Positions 45,893 to 56,241 of a stretch of DNA of 64,000 nucleotides are shown here, in pieces. The notes below the pieces were generated by a model that was not told where the DNA came from, ran no database searches, and saw only the letters and a list, made by a program, of their open reading frames with translations. A program made the translations under genes and the position numbers. This DNA is from Sphingobium chungbukense (GTDB taxonomy: Bacteria; Pseudomonadota; Alphaproteobacteria; Sphingomonadales; Sphingomonadaceae), in the NCBI RefSeq assembly GCF_001005725.1, contig NZ_LBIC01000006.1, positions 124,001 through 188,000 on the forward strand. Direction: 5' to 3'. Each line of letters starts with the position of its first letter. Position 1 is the stretch's first letter.

Positions 45893-47791
45893 ATGATCAA
45901 GCAATATCGCGCGGACATTGATGGATTGCGGACCGTCGCTGTCATTCCCGTCGTCATCTTTCACCTGGGCACAAGCCTCTTCTCCGGCGGTTTTGTCGGC
46001 GTCGACGTGTTCTTCGTAATCTCCGGATTCCTCATCACGCAAACGCTTCTAGGTGAGCAGGGCACTTGGCGCGACGCGCTGTTCGATTTCTACAAGCGGC
46101 GGATAAAACGCATTTTTCCTGCCCTGTTCGCGCTCTACCTCTGCGTCATGCTGCTAGCTTGCGGTCTGCTGATGTCCGACCAGGCCAATGAGGTCGCCAA
46201 GTCGATCATGGCCTCGATCGTCTTCGTGTCGAACATCCTGTTCTACAGCCAGAGCGGCTATTTCGACGGTGAGCTCGACAGCAATCCCCTGCTCCACACC
46301 TGGTCGCTGTCGGTCGAGGAGCAATTCTACATCTTCTTCCCGCTGCTGATCTTCTTCACCCGAAGCTGGACGGCGACGCATCGGCGGCAGCTCATCTGGG
46401 CCCTGACGCTGGCCAGCTTCGTGGCGGCGCAATGGATGGTGTCGCGCGACGCCAGCGCCGCCTTCTACCTCATTCCCTTCCGCACCTGGGAACTGGCGCT
46501 CGGCTCCCTCCTCGCGATCGGAGCCATCCCGGCACCGCGTCGCCAGTGGCAGGCGGAGATCGGTGTCGTGGCGGGCCTCACCCTCATCGGCTATGCGGTG
46601 CTGTTCTACAACAAGGCCACCATTTTTCCCGGCGCGTCCGCCCTTGTTCCGTGCCTCGGCACCGCCCTGGTCCTGCTGTGCGGCGAAAAATCGGTTACAC
46701 TGGGCGGGCGGCTGCTGTCGCTACCGCCGATGCGCTTTGTGGGACTGATCTCCTATTCGCTCTACCTCTGGCACTGGCCCATCATCGTCCTCTATCGCCA
46801 GGTCGACAGCCGCCTCGACAATATGGAGCGCGCGGCACTGCTCGCCGCGGCGCTGATGGCGGCCACGCTGTCCTGGGCCTTTGTCGAAAAGCCCTTCCGC
46901 CGGTCGAGCCGGCTGACCTCGCGCGCCGTGGTGGCACGCGGCACGGCCGCCATGGCGATGTGCGGAGCGGGCGTGCTGGCGCTCGCGCTGCTCAGCGATG
47001 CCCTTTATCCGATTTCCGCGCAGGCGCGCGGCGTCCTCGCTTATGGGGAGCGGACGGGGCGCACCGAAATGATGCGGACAGGTTCCTGCTTCCTGACCTC
47101 CCAACACAGCCTTTCGGACTATGCGTTCGACCGGTGCATGATCGCCCCGCATGACAAGCCGCATATCCTCATCGTCGGCGACAGCCATGCCGCCCATCTC
47201 TATTACGGCCTCAACCAGGCCTTGCCGAACGCGCATATCCTTCAGGCGACGGCATCGGGATGCAAGCCGCTGATCGGCAGCCGCGGCGATGCGCGCTGCC
47301 TGACCCTCATGCACCGGGTATTCGCCGACTATCTGAAACAGGTGCGCCCGGATCTGGTGATCCTCTCGGCGCGCTGGCTCGACAAGGATGTGCCGGATAT
47401 CGAGAAAACCGTCCGGATGGTGCAAAGGGCAACCCCACATGTCATCGTGTCCGGGCCGATCGTCGAATATGACCAGCCCCTCCCGCGATTGCTGGCGCGG
47501 CAAATCGATCAGGCCGAGCCGATCGATCCGCATCGCATTCCCCAGGTCTCTGTCGTCGACCAGCGGATGGCAGCCGCGATGAAAAAGGCCACCATCCCCT
47601 ATTTCTCGGCCTATCGCAGCCTCTGCAGGCCCGATTGCCGCTTGTGGGTAAAGCCCGGCATACCCGTCCAGTTCGACTATGGCCATCTGACCCAGCAGGG
47701 ATCGATCCTGGTCGCCGACCTCATGGTCCGTGAAATCCGGCCCCAGCTCGCCGCTATGGCGAAGATGACCGATATGGCACGATTGCAGTAG
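45893..47791 (+). CDS. Acyltransferase family protein with SGNH C-terminal domain (OafA/YrhL type)
   Basis: A 632-residue protein. Residues 1-370 form the membrane acyltransferase 3 domain, with YRADIDGLRTVAVIPVVIFH carrying the catalytic His, GGFVGVDVFFVISGFLITQT, and SLSVEEQFYIFFP. The C-terminal periplasmic SGNH domain has ILIVGDSHAAHLYYGL and FDYGHLTQQG, which give the Ser and the Asp/His pair. It transfers acetyl groups to surface polysaccharide or lipopolysaccharide. GGGGAGG precedes ATG. It is paired with a deacetylase, so acetylation may be edited. Confidence 0.9.
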   Translation: MIKQYRADIDGLRTVAVIPVVIFHLGTSLFSGGFVGVDVFFVISGFLITQTLLGEQGTWRDALFDFYKRRIKRIFPALFALYLCVMLLACGLLMSDQANEVAKSIMASIVFVSNILFYSQSGYFDGELDSNPLLHTWSLSVEEQFYIFFPLLIFFTRSWTATHRRQLIWALTLASFVAAQWMVSRDASAAFYLIPFRTWELALGSLLAIGAIPAPRRQWQAEIGVVAGLTLIGYAVLFYNKATIFPGASALVPCLGTALVLLCGEKSVTLGGRLLSLPPMRFVGLISYSLYLWHWPIIVLYRQVDSRLDNMERAALLAAALMAATLSWAFVEKPFRRSSRLTSRAVVARGTAAMAMCGAGVLALALLSDALYPISAQARGVLAYGERTGRTEMMRTGSCFLTSQHSLSDYAFDRCMIAPHDKPHILIVGDSHAAHLYYGLNQALPNAHILQATASGCKPLIGSRGDARCLTLMHRVFADYLKQVRPDLVILSARWLDKDVPDIEKTVRMVQRATPHVIVSGPIVEYDQPLPRLLARQIDQAEPIDPHRIPQVSVVDQRMAAAMKKATIPYFSAYRSLCRPDCRLWVKPGIPVQFDYGHLTQQGSILVADLMVREIRPQLAAMAKMTDMARLQ

Positions 47792-47972
47792 GAGCATCGC
47801 TGCCGGCTCATCCCGCCTGGCGGAGGAGGTCGGTTATGAATCGGCGAGCGCATTCAGCACGGCCTTTCGGTGGAGGGCGGGTTGCTCCCCCGGCGCGTTC
47901 GCGCGCGAAACAGGGAAATTTGGCAGCGGACGAAAGTGCGACGACCGATGCCGGTATTGTTCGACCCTGAAC

Positions 47973-48557
47973 TTATTCGTGCCGGAAGATAGCGACGATC
48001 TGGGCCGCAACCTGGGCCGGGGTCAGGCGGCCGTCGCGATACCAGTCCCCTGTCGCATTGAGCTGCGAAAGCAAGAGGTTACGATAGATTGATCGGTCGA
48101 TATGAGCGGATAGGGGCAGGTCCGCCACCAACGTGCGGAACAATTCTTCGAACTGATCGCGCCGTGCGATCAATTGTGCCCGGACTTCATCGGGCACTTC
48201 GCGGAAATCGTTCATCATCGGAGCCGTCAGTGAACCCGGGGCGAGCTGGATATCCAGCAAGGTCGAGCAGGCCGCCTCCAGCCTGGCCCAGGGATCGTCG
48301 TGCCGTTGGACCGCCTGATGGATTTGATCCGCTGCGTTGTCCAGCGCCGCATTGTGCAATTCGACGAACAACGCATCCTTCGACTTGATATGGTGGTAGA
48401 GCGACCCGCCCAGCACCCCTGCCTGCTCGCCAATGTCACGCATCGACGTACCGCGATATCCCTTCCGGGCGAAGAGCTGTGCAGCGATTTCCAGTATCTG
48501 GCGGCGGCGGCTCGACCCTTCGTCGTTCGAGCAGGAAGATTGAGCGGCTTTCGTCAT
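47973..48557 (-). CDS. TetR-family transcriptional regulator
   Basis: A 194-residue TetR regulator. The helix-turn-helix is ILEIAAQLFARKGYRGTSMR, then DIGEQAGVLGGSLYHHIKSK (about 20-60). The C-terminal ligand domain is about 130 residues. It is close to and in the same direction as the LysR gene at 48599 and may act on nearby CoA-ester metabolism. The target is not evident. Confidence 0.88.
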   Translation of the reverse strand: MTKAAQSSCSNDEGSSRRRQILEIAAQLFARKGYRGTSMRDIGEQAGVLGGSLYHHIKSKDALFVELHNAALDNAADQIHQAVQRHDDPWARLEAACSTLLDIQLAPGSLTAPMMNDFREVPDEVRAQLIARRDQFEELFRTLVADLPLSAHIDRSIYRNLLLSQLNATGDWYRDGRLTPAQVAAQIVAIFRHE

Positions 48558-48598
48558 CGCACCCGCGCTAGCACAGAGTTGCCCGGCCGCGAAGACGG

Positions 48599-49486
48599 TC
48601 AGGTCAGGCGAAGCGCGCTCGCGCGCTCGAATATGGCATGGGTGACAGGTTCATTGTCGAACGCCCGCTTCGACACGTGGAATTCGATCGGCGCGAGGGC
48701 CGGCATCCCTTCAAGCACGACCAGCGCCCCACTCGCCACTTCATCCCGCGCCATGGATTCGGGGAAAATGCCGATCCCGCCCCCGGCCCTGGCAATGTCG
48801 ATCATGATCCGGGCATTGTTGCAAAGATTGAGAAGGCTGTGCGCGATTTGCGACGCGGCAATCGCTTCCCTCATGCGCCCGTGAATGGGGGAATGGCTGG
48901 CCAGCGACCAAACCGGAATGAGGCGATCCGCCTTCCCCGCATGAAAGGCCGCCGCCACGTCGGGACTGGCGAGCCAGACCAAGCTGACCAGACCGATCGG
49001 ACAGGACATCAGCGCCGGATGCGCGATAGGACCGGCGGCGAAGGCAATGTCGGTCCGTCCCGTGAGCAGTTGCTGAATGAGGTTCGCGGTCAGGTCGATC
49101 TCGATTTCCAGGCTGATGAGCGGCATCGTCTTCTTGAGGTCGGAAATAAAAGCGGGCAGGCATCCCGCTGCAATGATTTCACCCGTGCCGATGCGGATGA
49201 CGCCGCTCGCCTCCTGAAAACCGCCGCAACGCATGAGAACTGTCTGAAGATCGCCCCAGAGCGGCCCACAATCGCGCACCAGTTGCCGTCCGGTGGGCGT
49301 AAGCGACATGTGACGCCCCTCGCGGCGGAACAGACGGGCGCCCAAATGGGCCTCCAACTCCCGTACGCGCGCCGAAATGGCTGGTTGTGTCGTGTTCAAC
49401 CTGTCGGCGGCAGCGGCAAATGTACCGAGCCGGTCGATCCAGAGCAACGTTTCCAGATGATAGAGACCAATGCGATTGATAGCCAT
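48599..49486 (-). CDS. LysR-family transcriptional regulator
   Basis: A 295-residue LysR regulator. The winged helix reads LETLLWIDRLGTFAAAADRL, then NTTQPAISARVRELEAHLGA. The effector domain runs from SGVIRIGTGEIIAAGCLPAF. It is divergent from the 3-oxoacid CoA-transferase genes across about 80 bp, so it probably regulates them in answer to a keto or dicarboxylic acid. Confidence 0.88.
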   Translation of the reverse strand: MAINRIGLYHLETLLWIDRLGTFAAAADRLNTTQPAISARVRELEAHLGARLFRREGRHMSLTPTGRQLVRDCGPLWGDLQTVLMRCGGFQEASGVIRIGTGEIIAAGCLPAFISDLKKTMPLISLEIEIDLTANLIQQLLTGRTDIAFAAGPIAHPALMSCPIGLVSLVWLASPDVAAAFHAGKADRLIPVWSLASHSPIHGRMREAIAASQIAHSLLNLCNNARIMIDIARAGGGIGIFPESMARDEVASGALVVLEGMPALAPIEFHVSKRAFDNEPVTHAIFERASALRLT

Positions 49487-49568
49487 TGCTTATGTTTATA
49501 TCAAAAAACAAATCATTGGAAATAATCAATCATGTCCCACATGCTTCTGCTGAAAGGAGAGGTCGTCG

Positions 49569-50279
49569 ATGGCGAACAAGATTTATTCGGATGCTGCGAG
49601 CGCGTTGGAGGGTCTTCTCTTCGACGGGATGCAGTTGTGCGCGGGCGGTTTCGGGCTGTGCGGCATCCCTGAGCGGCTGATCGACGCGATCCGGGATTCG
49701 GGGGTCAGGGATCTGACCATCGCCTCCAACAATGCCGGGATTGACGGCGAAGGCTTGGGCAAGCTGCTGCGCACACGGCAGGTGAAGAAGATGATCTCCT
49801 CCTATGTCGGGGAGAATAAGGAGTTCGAGCGGCAATATCTGGCGGGCGAGCTGGAGGTGGAATTCTGTCCGCAGGGGACGCTGGCGGAGCGGTGCCGGGC
49901 GGGCGGCGCCGGGATTCCGGGCTTCTATACCAGGACGGGCGTCGGGACCGCCGTGGCCGAGGGTAAGGAGGTCAAGAGCTTCGACGGGCAGGATTATATA
50001 TTGGAGCGCGGGATTTTCGCCGATGTGGCGATCATCAAGGGCTGGAAGGCCGATGAGAGCGGCAATCTGATTTTCCGCAAGACGGCGCGCAACTTCAACC
50101 AGCCCATGGCGACGGCGGCGAAGGTCTGCGTCGCGGAAGTCGAGCAAGTGGTGCCGACCGGCAGCCTCGATCCCGATGCCATCCACCTGCCCGGCATCTA
50201 CGTCAAGCGCATGATCGTCGGCGCACCCTATGACAAGAAAATCGAATTCCGCACCGTTCGCCAGAGGGAGGCCGTATGA
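49569..50279 (+). CDS. scoA: 3-oxoacid CoA-transferase subunit A
   Basis: A 236-residue alpha subunit of a class I CoA-transferase. Conserved segments are [39 protein letters not shown], and [20 protein letters not shown]. The enzyme moves CoA from succinyl-CoA (or acetyl-CoA) to a 3-oxoacid such as acetoacetate or 3-oxoadipate. GAAAGGAGAG precedes the ATG, and the stop overlaps subunit B by 4 bp. PcaI and ScoA cannot be separated by sequence alone here. Confidence 0.88.
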   Translation: MANKIYSDAASALEGLLFDGMQLCAGGFGLCGIPERLIDAIRDSGVRDLTIASNNAGIDGEGLGKLLRTRQVKKMISSYVGENKEFERQYLAGELEVEFCPQGTLAERCRAGGAGIPGFYTRTGVGTAVAEGKEVKSFDGQDYILERGIFADVAIIKGWKADESGNLIFRKTARNFNQPMATAAKVCVAEVEQVVPTGSLDPDAIHLPGIYVKRMIVGAPYDKKIEFRTVRQREAV

Positions 50280-50932
50280 TGACCCAGGAAATCAAGGGCT
50301 GGACCCGGGATGAGATGGCCGCACGCGCGGCGAAGGAATTGCAGGACGGTTTCTATGTGAACCTGGGCATCGGCATACCGACGCTGGTGGCCAATCATAT
50401 TCCGGCAGGTGTGGAGGTGACGCTCCAGTCGGAGAATGGCATGCTGGGCATCGGCCCTTTCCCCTATGAGGGGGAGGAGGATGCCGACCTTATCAACGCG
50501 GGCAAGCAGACGATCAGCGAATTGCCGCAGTCGGTCTATTTCTCCAGTGCCGACAGCTTCGCGATGATCCGGGGCGGGCATATCGACCTGACCGTTCTGG
50601 GCGCGATGGAAGTATCGGAAAATGGCGACATCGCCAACTGGATGATCCCCGGCAAGATGATCAAGGGCATGGGCGGCGCGATGGACCTGGTCGCGGGCGT
50701 CAAGAAGATCATCGTCGTCATGGAACATACGTCCAAGGACGGCAGCCCCAAGTTCATCCCGGCCTGCACCCTGCCGCTGACCGGCAAGAATGTGGTCGAC
50801 ATGATCGTCACCGACCTTGCCGTCTTCCAGCGGCCCGACCATGACAGCCCGTTCAAGCTCATCGAACTCGCTCCGGGCGTGACGGCGGAGGAAGTCGCCG
50901 CTAAGACCAGTGCGCATTTTATCCCCTATTGA
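50276..50932 (+). CDS. scoB: 3-oxoacid CoA-transferase subunit B
   Basis: A 218-residue beta subunit. The catalytic Glu lies in [33 protein letters not shown] and [20 protein letters not shown] are also conserved. It forms a heterotetramer with the A subunit encoded just before it (ATGA overlap). It could use acetoacetate released by the BKACE enzyme in this window, but the two loci are 43 kb apart. Confidence 0.9.
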   Translation: MMTQEIKGWTRDEMAARAAKELQDGFYVNLGIGIPTLVANHIPAGVEVTLQSENGMLGIGPFPYEGEEDADLINAGKQTISELPQSVYFSSADSFAMIRGGHIDLTVLGAMEVSENGDIANWMIPGKMIKGMGGAMDLVAGVKKIIVVMEHTSKDGSPKFIPACTLPLTGKNVVDMIVTDLAVFQRPDHDSPFKLIELAPGVTAEEVAAKTSAHFIPY

Positions 50933-51080
50933 CCTTGAGCAATGGAGAAGGGGGCGGGCGGGTTTACGGGCGTCAGCCCAACGGCCGTCCCCTTGCCGAT
51001 TGATGGTCCTTTGGGACCTATCTGTTGAACATCGAACAGTGAGCGCTCATCGACCCGAGCAAGGCCATGGATCATCGCGT

Positions 51081-51893
51081 CTATTTGCCCAAGCCATAGC
51101 GTGTAGCAGGTTGAGCGCTGAACATTGATTGCAGTAGCGTTCCGCTGGCGCTGTCATAAGCTTCCAGGAGCGTCAGGTCCGCCAGGGACGGCGCGATCAC
51201 CGGCTCGCCCTGGTCCAGACCCGACATGACGGCATCGACGCAATCTTCGGTCGTCATGACGATCGCGTCCGGGAGCGGCTCGAGTTCGGCTCCTCCGGCA
51301 ACCTCCCATCCTTCGGAGACGACCGCCCCCGGGAGGACCAACCGCACACTCACGCCAGTCCCATCGACCTCGTTCTGAAGATATTTGGTGAGCAGAAAGA
51401 CATAGGCCTTGGTAGACGCATAAACGGGAATGCCGATGCCCGGGAAAGGCGCGAAGCCAGCGCCCGAGCCGACATTGACGACCGTCCCCGCCCCGCGCTC
51501 CGTGAAACGCACGATCGCCGCTTTCGACAGGGTCGTCAGCGCGGTGATGTTGAGTGCGATCATGTTGGCGATCACCTCGTCGGGCGTCTGGGCCAGCGTC
51601 TTGATCGTCGAATAGCCGGCATTGTTCACCAGCATGGAGACGGAAGAATCGGACGAAATGCGGTCCGACACCGAGGCGACGCCGGCCGGCTCGGAAAGGT
51701 CGGCCACCAGCACATCGGCCCGAACGGAAAACCGGCTCTGCAAATCAGCCGCGATGCTACGAAGCCGGTCCTCTCGCCGCGCGACCAGCACCAGGTCATA
51801 GCCGCGCGCGGCAAGACGATCGGCGAACAGCTTGCCGATACCGGAAGAAGCCCCGGTCACGATTGCGGTACCAAGATTGCCAGACAATTTCAT
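51081..51893 (-). CDS. SDR family oxidoreductase
   Basis: About 270 residues with IVTGASSGIGKLFADRLAAR, then LVNNAGYSTI, VVNVGSGAGFAP and the YASTKAYVFLLTKYL catalytic segment. The C-terminal section lacks the usual PGG loop, as in DltE/YqjQ-type dehydrogenases. The start may be Met at 51893 or further upstream at 51959; the ribosome site is poor in both cases. It is divergent from the acyl-CoA dehydrogenase. Confidence 0.85.
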   Translation of the reverse strand: MKLSGNLGTAIVTGASSGIGKLFADRLAARGYDLVLVARREDRLRSIAADLQSRFSVRADVLVADLSEPAGVASVSDRISSDSSVSMLVNNAGYSTIKTLAQTPDEVIANMIALNITALTTLSKAAIVRFTERGAGTVVNVGSGAGFAPFPGIGIPVYASTKAYVFLLTKYLQNEVDGTGVSVRLVLPGAVVSEGWEVAGGAELEPLPDAIVMTTEDCVDAVMSGLDQGEPVIAPSLADLTLLEAYDSASGTLLQSMFSAQPATRYGLGK

Positions 51894-52230
51894 TTCCTTC
51901 GGCGCATAGAGGAATGTCGAATGGGCGTCCGCCCGGTTCTTTGGCGCCCCATTATGCATTCAAACGATCCGCGACCATGACGAAACCCGTCACCGGAAAG
52001 GTGACATTTACGTTCACCCTTCTGCGCTTTCCGAAAGCTTTGTCTTCACGGTCAACGGCACCCCTCCGCCCTGCGCAAGACAGGCCAAGCCCGGTCCGAC
52101 TTGCACGAGATTACGATGGTCCGCCTGCACAAAACCGTCCTAGTCGCCATGGCCTAAACGGATCAACCTCAAGGTCCGCGCAGGGCAGCCCGCCCTTTTT
52201 CTACACATCGTACGGCTTTCAGGAGATCAT
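51894..52230. other. Divergent gap upstream of acyl-CoA dehydrogenase operon
   Basis: This 337-bp spacer lies between the divergent SDR and acyl-CoA dehydrogenase genes and must hold both promoters. I see no gene, repeat or clear palindrome in it. Confidence 0.45.
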
Positions 52231-54027
52231 GTGAGTTACATCGTCGATCGTCGCAACCTCGACTTTCTAATGTTCGATATGTTCGACGTGGAGCGCGTGC
52301 TTGCCGCCGGCCCGTTCGAAGGCCAGGATCGGGAGCTGATTTCGCAACTGCTCGACACCGCCCAGCGGATCGCCGAAGCCGAATATCTGCCGTCGGCGGC
52401 AACGCTCGATGCATCCCCGCCGACCTTCGTCAATGGCGAAGCCGTGATGCCCGACGATGTGGGTCGCGCGTTGCGCGCCTATATCGAGGCGGGGCTGTCG
52501 GCGCAGAGCTTTCCACCCGAAAATGGCGGGCTTGGCCTGTCGCACACTGTCAGCATGACGGCGAACGGCATGTTCATCGCGGCCAATGTCGCGATCGCCA
52601 ACTATTTCCTGCTGACCGCCGCCGCCGCGCGCCTCCTGCTGGCATTCGGCACTGACGAGCAGAAAGCACGCTATGCGTCCCAGATGATAGCGGGACGCTG
52701 GATGGGGACGATGTGCCTGTCCGAACCGCAGGCCGGCTCCTCGCTTGCCGACATCACGACACGGGCCGAACCGGCGGCGGACGGCGCCTATCATCTGCGC
52801 GGCACCAAGATATGGATTTCCGGCGGCGGACACCGCATGAGCGAGAATATCGTCCATCTGGTTCTGGCGCGGCTTCCGGACGCGCCCGCCGGGGTCAAGG
52901 GCATATCGCTGTTCCTCGTTCCGCAAAAGCGGCTGGACGATATGGGCGCGCCGGGAGAAGACAATAATGTCCGGCTGATCGGCCTGGCGCACAAGATGGG
53001 GCAGCGCGGAACGACCAACTGCCAGCTCAATTTCGGCGAAGACGGCCCCTCGGTCGGCCATCTGATCGGCAAGCCCAACCAGGGCCTTCACGCCATGTTC
53101 CACATGATGAACGAGGCACGCATCGGCGTCGGCCATGTCGCGACCATGTCCGGCCTGATGGGCTATCTCTATTCGCGCGACTATGCGGTGGAACGTCTCC
53201 AGGGTCGCCGCATCGGCCAGAAGGACCCTGCGTCCCCACAGATACCGCTGATCGAGCATGTCGATGTCCGACGCATGTTGCTGGCGCAAAAGGCTGCCGT
53301 GGAGGGCGCGCTGGCGCTCTGCACCTTCTGCGCGCTGCTGGTGGATCAGCAGAAAGGAGCGGCGGACGAGGATCAGGCCGATCTTGCCCTCCTGATCGAC
53401 GTGCTGACGCCGATCGTCAAATCCTGGCCGTCGGAACATTGCCTGGAAGCCAATAAATGGGCGATGCAAATATTGGGCGGCGCGGGCTATACCAGCGACC
53501 ATCCGATAGAGCGTCTGTATCGCGACAACCGCCTCAACCATATTTATGAGGGCACCTTCGGCATCCAGGGCATCGACCTGCTGGGGCGGAAGGTCCGCAT
53601 GGCGGACGGCAGGGGGCTGGACCTGCTGTTGGCGCGGATCAAGGCCACGATCGACGAGGCGGCCGGTATCCCCGCGCTCTCCGGCCACGCAGGCAAATTG
53701 GAGGAGGCGCTGGGCTGGGTGCGGGACGCGACCGCGGCGGCTGTGCGGGAATCCGATCCTGAACGCAGCCTCGCCAATGCCACGCTTTATCTGGATGCGA
53801 CGGGAACCGTCGTCATCGCCTGGCTGTGGTTGTGGCAGGCGATGGTCGCGGCACGGGCGGAGGAAACCGCGATCGGCGCTGGACGGGCATTTTATCAGGC
53901 CAAGCACGCGACCTGCGACTATTTCTTCCGTTACATGTTGCCGCGCGCGCAGATCGACCTGCGCCTGGTCGAAATGCTCGACGACTCCTGCCTCGTGACG
54001 ACGCCGGAGCAGATCAGGGCCGCCTAG
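52231..54027 (+). CDS. Acyl-CoA dehydrogenase family protein
   Basis: A 598-residue FAD enzyme of the long acyl-CoA dehydrogenase type. FAD and substrate text includes GTMCLSEPQAGSSLADITTR, then LRGTKIWISGGGHRMSENIV. The catalytic Glu lies in NHIYEGTFGIQGIDLLGRK, and ILGGAGYTSDHPIERLYRD is diagnostic. A C-terminal extension of about 130 residues is normal for this group. The start is GTG 52231 after AGGAG. It opens a seven-gene co-directional run and probably makes the enoyl-CoA for the hydratase that follows. Confidence 0.9.
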   Translation: MSYIVDRRNLDFLMFDMFDVERVLAAGPFEGQDRELISQLLDTAQRIAEAEYLPSAATLDASPPTFVNGEAVMPDDVGRALRAYIEAGLSAQSFPPENGGLGLSHTVSMTANGMFIAANVAIANYFLLTAAAARLLLAFGTDEQKARYASQMIAGRWMGTMCLSEPQAGSSLADITTRAEPAADGAYHLRGTKIWISGGGHRMSENIVHLVLARLPDAPAGVKGISLFLVPQKRLDDMGAPGEDNNVRLIGLAHKMGQRGTTNCQLNFGEDGPSVGHLIGKPNQGLHAMFHMMNEARIGVGHVATMSGLMGYLYSRDYAVERLQGRRIGQKDPASPQIPLIEHVDVRRMLLAQKAAVEGALALCTFCALLVDQQKGAADEDQADLALLIDVLTPIVKSWPSEHCLEANKWAMQILGGAGYTSDHPIERLYRDNRLNHIYEGTFGIQGIDLLGRKVRMADGRGLDLLLARIKATIDEAAGIPALSGHAGKLEEALGWVRDATAAAVRESDPERSLANATLYLDATGTVVIAWLWLWQAMVAARAEETAIGAGRAFYQAKHATCDYFFRYMLPRAQIDLRLVEMLDDSCLVTTPEQIRAA

Positions 54028-54061
54028 GCAGGCGCGCGCGAAATAGAGAGAGGAGACTGGA

Positions 54062-54874
54062 TTGATACAGCGGGACACGGATACGCCCGACCTCCTGTCG
54101 GCACTGGATGACGGCCTATTGACGCTGACGCTCAACCGGCCGGATGCACGCAACGCGATGAGCGACCCGATGCTCGAAGCGATGGAAAGGGAACTGGCCT
54201 TCGCCGAAGGTAGCAGCGAGGTCCGCTGCGTCGTCCTTCGCGGCAATGGGCATGCCTTCTGCGCCGGCGGCGATGTCAAGGCCATGGGCGACGGTCCGCC
54301 ACCCCCGTCCGCGATGAACGATCGCATCGCCTATCAGCGGGCCATTCAACGCGCGACATCGGGTCGGCTGGTCGCGATGGCCAAGCCGACGCTGGCTGTC
54401 GTCAACGGCCCTGCGGCGGGTGCGGGCCTGGCGCTTGCCCTGGCCTGCGACCTCAGGATCATGGCACGCCCGGCCTTTCTGCTGACGGCCTTCGCCACGG
54501 TCGGCCTGTCAGGCGATTTTGGCGTCGGCTATCTCCTCACCCGCCTTGTCGGAGGCGCGCGCGCAAGAGAAATGATGTTCCTGCCCGATCGCATATCGAG
54601 CGACAGGGCGTTGGATATCGGGCTGACGAACTGGGTGTGCGAGGCAGAGCATCTGGACGCCCATGCCGAGCGCATAGCCCGGCGCCTGGCCGCCGGACCG
54701 CCCAAGGCACTTGGTTACATGAAAGACCATTTGAACAAAGCCCTATCAACCGATTTTGACACCTATATGGAGCATGAGGTGGCCTGCCATCTCGATTGTT
54801 CGAGAACCGCCGATCATCTGGAGGGCGTGATGGCCTTTGCCGAAAAACGCGCGCCCCTTTTCACCGGGCGTTAG
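54062..54874 (+). CDS. Enoyl-CoA hydratase/isomerase family protein
   Basis: A 270-residue crotonase-fold protein. LTLNRPDARNAMSDPMLEAM, VLRGNGHAFCAGGDVKAMGD (oxyanion loop) and AKPTLAVVNGPAAGAGLALA match the family. The start is TTG 54062 after GAGAGGAG. One of the two usual catalytic Glu positions is replaced in the loop TVGLSGDFGVGYLLTRLVG, so hydratase, isomerase or hydrolase action is open. It lies 34 bp after the dehydrogenase. Confidence 0.85.
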   Translation: MIQRDTDTPDLLSALDDGLLTLTLNRPDARNAMSDPMLEAMERELAFAEGSSEVRCVVLRGNGHAFCAGGDVKAMGDGPPPPSAMNDRIAYQRAIQRATSGRLVAMAKPTLAVVNGPAAGAGLALALACDLRIMARPAFLLTAFATVGLSGDFGVGYLLTRLVGGARAREMMFLPDRISSDRALDIGLTNWVCEAEHLDAHAERIARRLAAGPPKALGYMKDHLNKALSTDFDTYMEHEVACHLDCSRTADHLEGVMAFAEKRAPLFTGR

Positions 54875-54875
54875 G

Positions 54876-56057
54876 TTGGTCCCGCTACCCCGCGATCATC
54901 CCGGTCCGTTTCCCGATGTCATGCTGCCAAAGGGTATTCGGTCCCGCATCGTGCGCGGGGTCGGCGATCTCGACATGCATATTCTGGAAGCGGGTTTTGG
55001 CCGGGGGTGCCCCGCCATCCTTCTCCTCCATGGCTTTCCCGAACTTGCCTGGTGTTGGCGCCGGCTGATGCCGATATTGGCGTCCGCCGGCTATCATGTG
55101 ATCGCGCCCGACCAGCGGGGCTATGGCCGCACGACACCGCAACCCGGCGATTATCTGACCGATCTGGAACCCTACGCGACAGGGAATTTGGCGAATGATG
55201 TCTTCAACCTGATCGAAGCCCTGGACCTTTCCTCCGTGGAAGCCATCGTCGGACATGATGCCGGCTCCATTGTCGCGGGCTTTTGCGCATTGGCACGGCC
55301 CGGACTGATGCGCCACCTGGTCCTCGCCGCCTCCCCTTTCGCGGGCGCGCCGCCCCAGGGCGCGCCGCTCGACGCGCCCTTCATCTTCCATCCGGTCCAT
55401 GCCGAGCTTGCCCGGCTGAACACTCCGCGAAAACATTATCAGGCTTATTATGTGGGGCCATCCGCCAACGAAGACATGAGGCATTCTCCACAGGGGCTCC
55501 ACTCGTTCCTGCGCGGTTATTTTTATCAGAAAAGCGCCGATTGGAACGGCAATGCCCCTCACCAACTGGCAGGATGGAGCGGTGCGGAACTGGCCAGGAT
55601 GCCGCATTATTATTGCATGCCAGCGCGCCACGACATGGCCGAGGTCGCCGCCGCCGCAATGCCCGATGCGCGGGCGATTGCCGCCTGCGCGTGGCTAAGC
55701 GAGCACGACCTGTCGATCGCCGCGGCGGAATTCGCGCGCACGGGATTCCAGCCCGCGCTCAACTGGTATCGCAGTGCTCTTGTCGAGGGCATGACCGGGC
55801 GCGATCTGATACCGTTTCAAGGCCGCCGCCTCGACATCCCCGTCGCATTCGTCGCGGGCAGCGCCGATTGGGGACCCTATCAGGCACCGGGATTGCTGGA
55901 AACCATGCGGGACAGGCTCGCGACCAGACCCGTATCGCTTCATGTCATCGACGGAGCCGGTCATTGGGTCCATCAGGAGCAGCCCGAACGATTTGCCGAC
56001 ATTCTGTTCGCTACGCTGAACGCCCGGCTAGCCGGCAACCGCCTGTGCTGCAAATAG
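54876..56057 (+). CDS. Alpha/beta hydrolase (epoxide hydrolase/dehalogenase-like)
   Basis: A protein of about 393 residues. LLLHGFPELAWCWRRLMPIL gives the HGFPE oxyanion site, APDQRGYGRT follows, and the nucleophile elbow is GHDAGSIVAG with Asp, as in epoxide hydrolases and haloacid dehalogenases. GAGHWVHQEQPERF holds the catalytic His. The start is uncertain: TTG 54876 or the ATG at 54921, since FPDVMLPKGIRSR appears conserved before it. It follows the hydratase without a gap. Confidence 0.8.
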   Translation: MVPLPRDHPGPFPDVMLPKGIRSRIVRGVGDLDMHILEAGFGRGCPAILLLHGFPELAWCWRRLMPILASAGYHVIAPDQRGYGRTTPQPGDYLTDLEPYATGNLANDVFNLIEALDLSSVEAIVGHDAGSIVAGFCALARPGLMRHLVLAASPFAGAPPQGAPLDAPFIFHPVHAELARLNTPRKHYQAYYVGPSANEDMRHSPQGLHSFLRGYFYQKSADWNGNAPHQLAGWSGAELARMPHYYCMPARHDMAEVAAAAMPDARAIAACAWLSEHDLSIAAAEFARTGFQPALNWYRSALVEGMTGRDLIPFQGRRLDIPVAFVAGSADWGPYQAPGLLETMRDRLATRPVSLHVIDGAGHWVHQEQPERFADILFATLNARLAGNRLCCK

Positions 56058-56241
56058 CGACCAGCGGGCTGCGATTGCTGGTCATTGTTCCAGCCCGTCA
56101 TGATGGCATGATCGTCCCAGCAGTTCGAACCGATGAACGGCCGTCTCGGCAGGGATCGCGCTTTCCCGCGCCTCCTGCCGACGGGAATGTCCCGTGCGCG
56201 CGACCCCGCGAAGACGCTGAAAAAAAATGGAGAGGCACAGA

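Noticed and set aside
52267..54327. A 686-codon open frame opposite the acyl-CoA dehydrogenase
   Set aside because: It mirrors a well-supported gene and contains no known motif.
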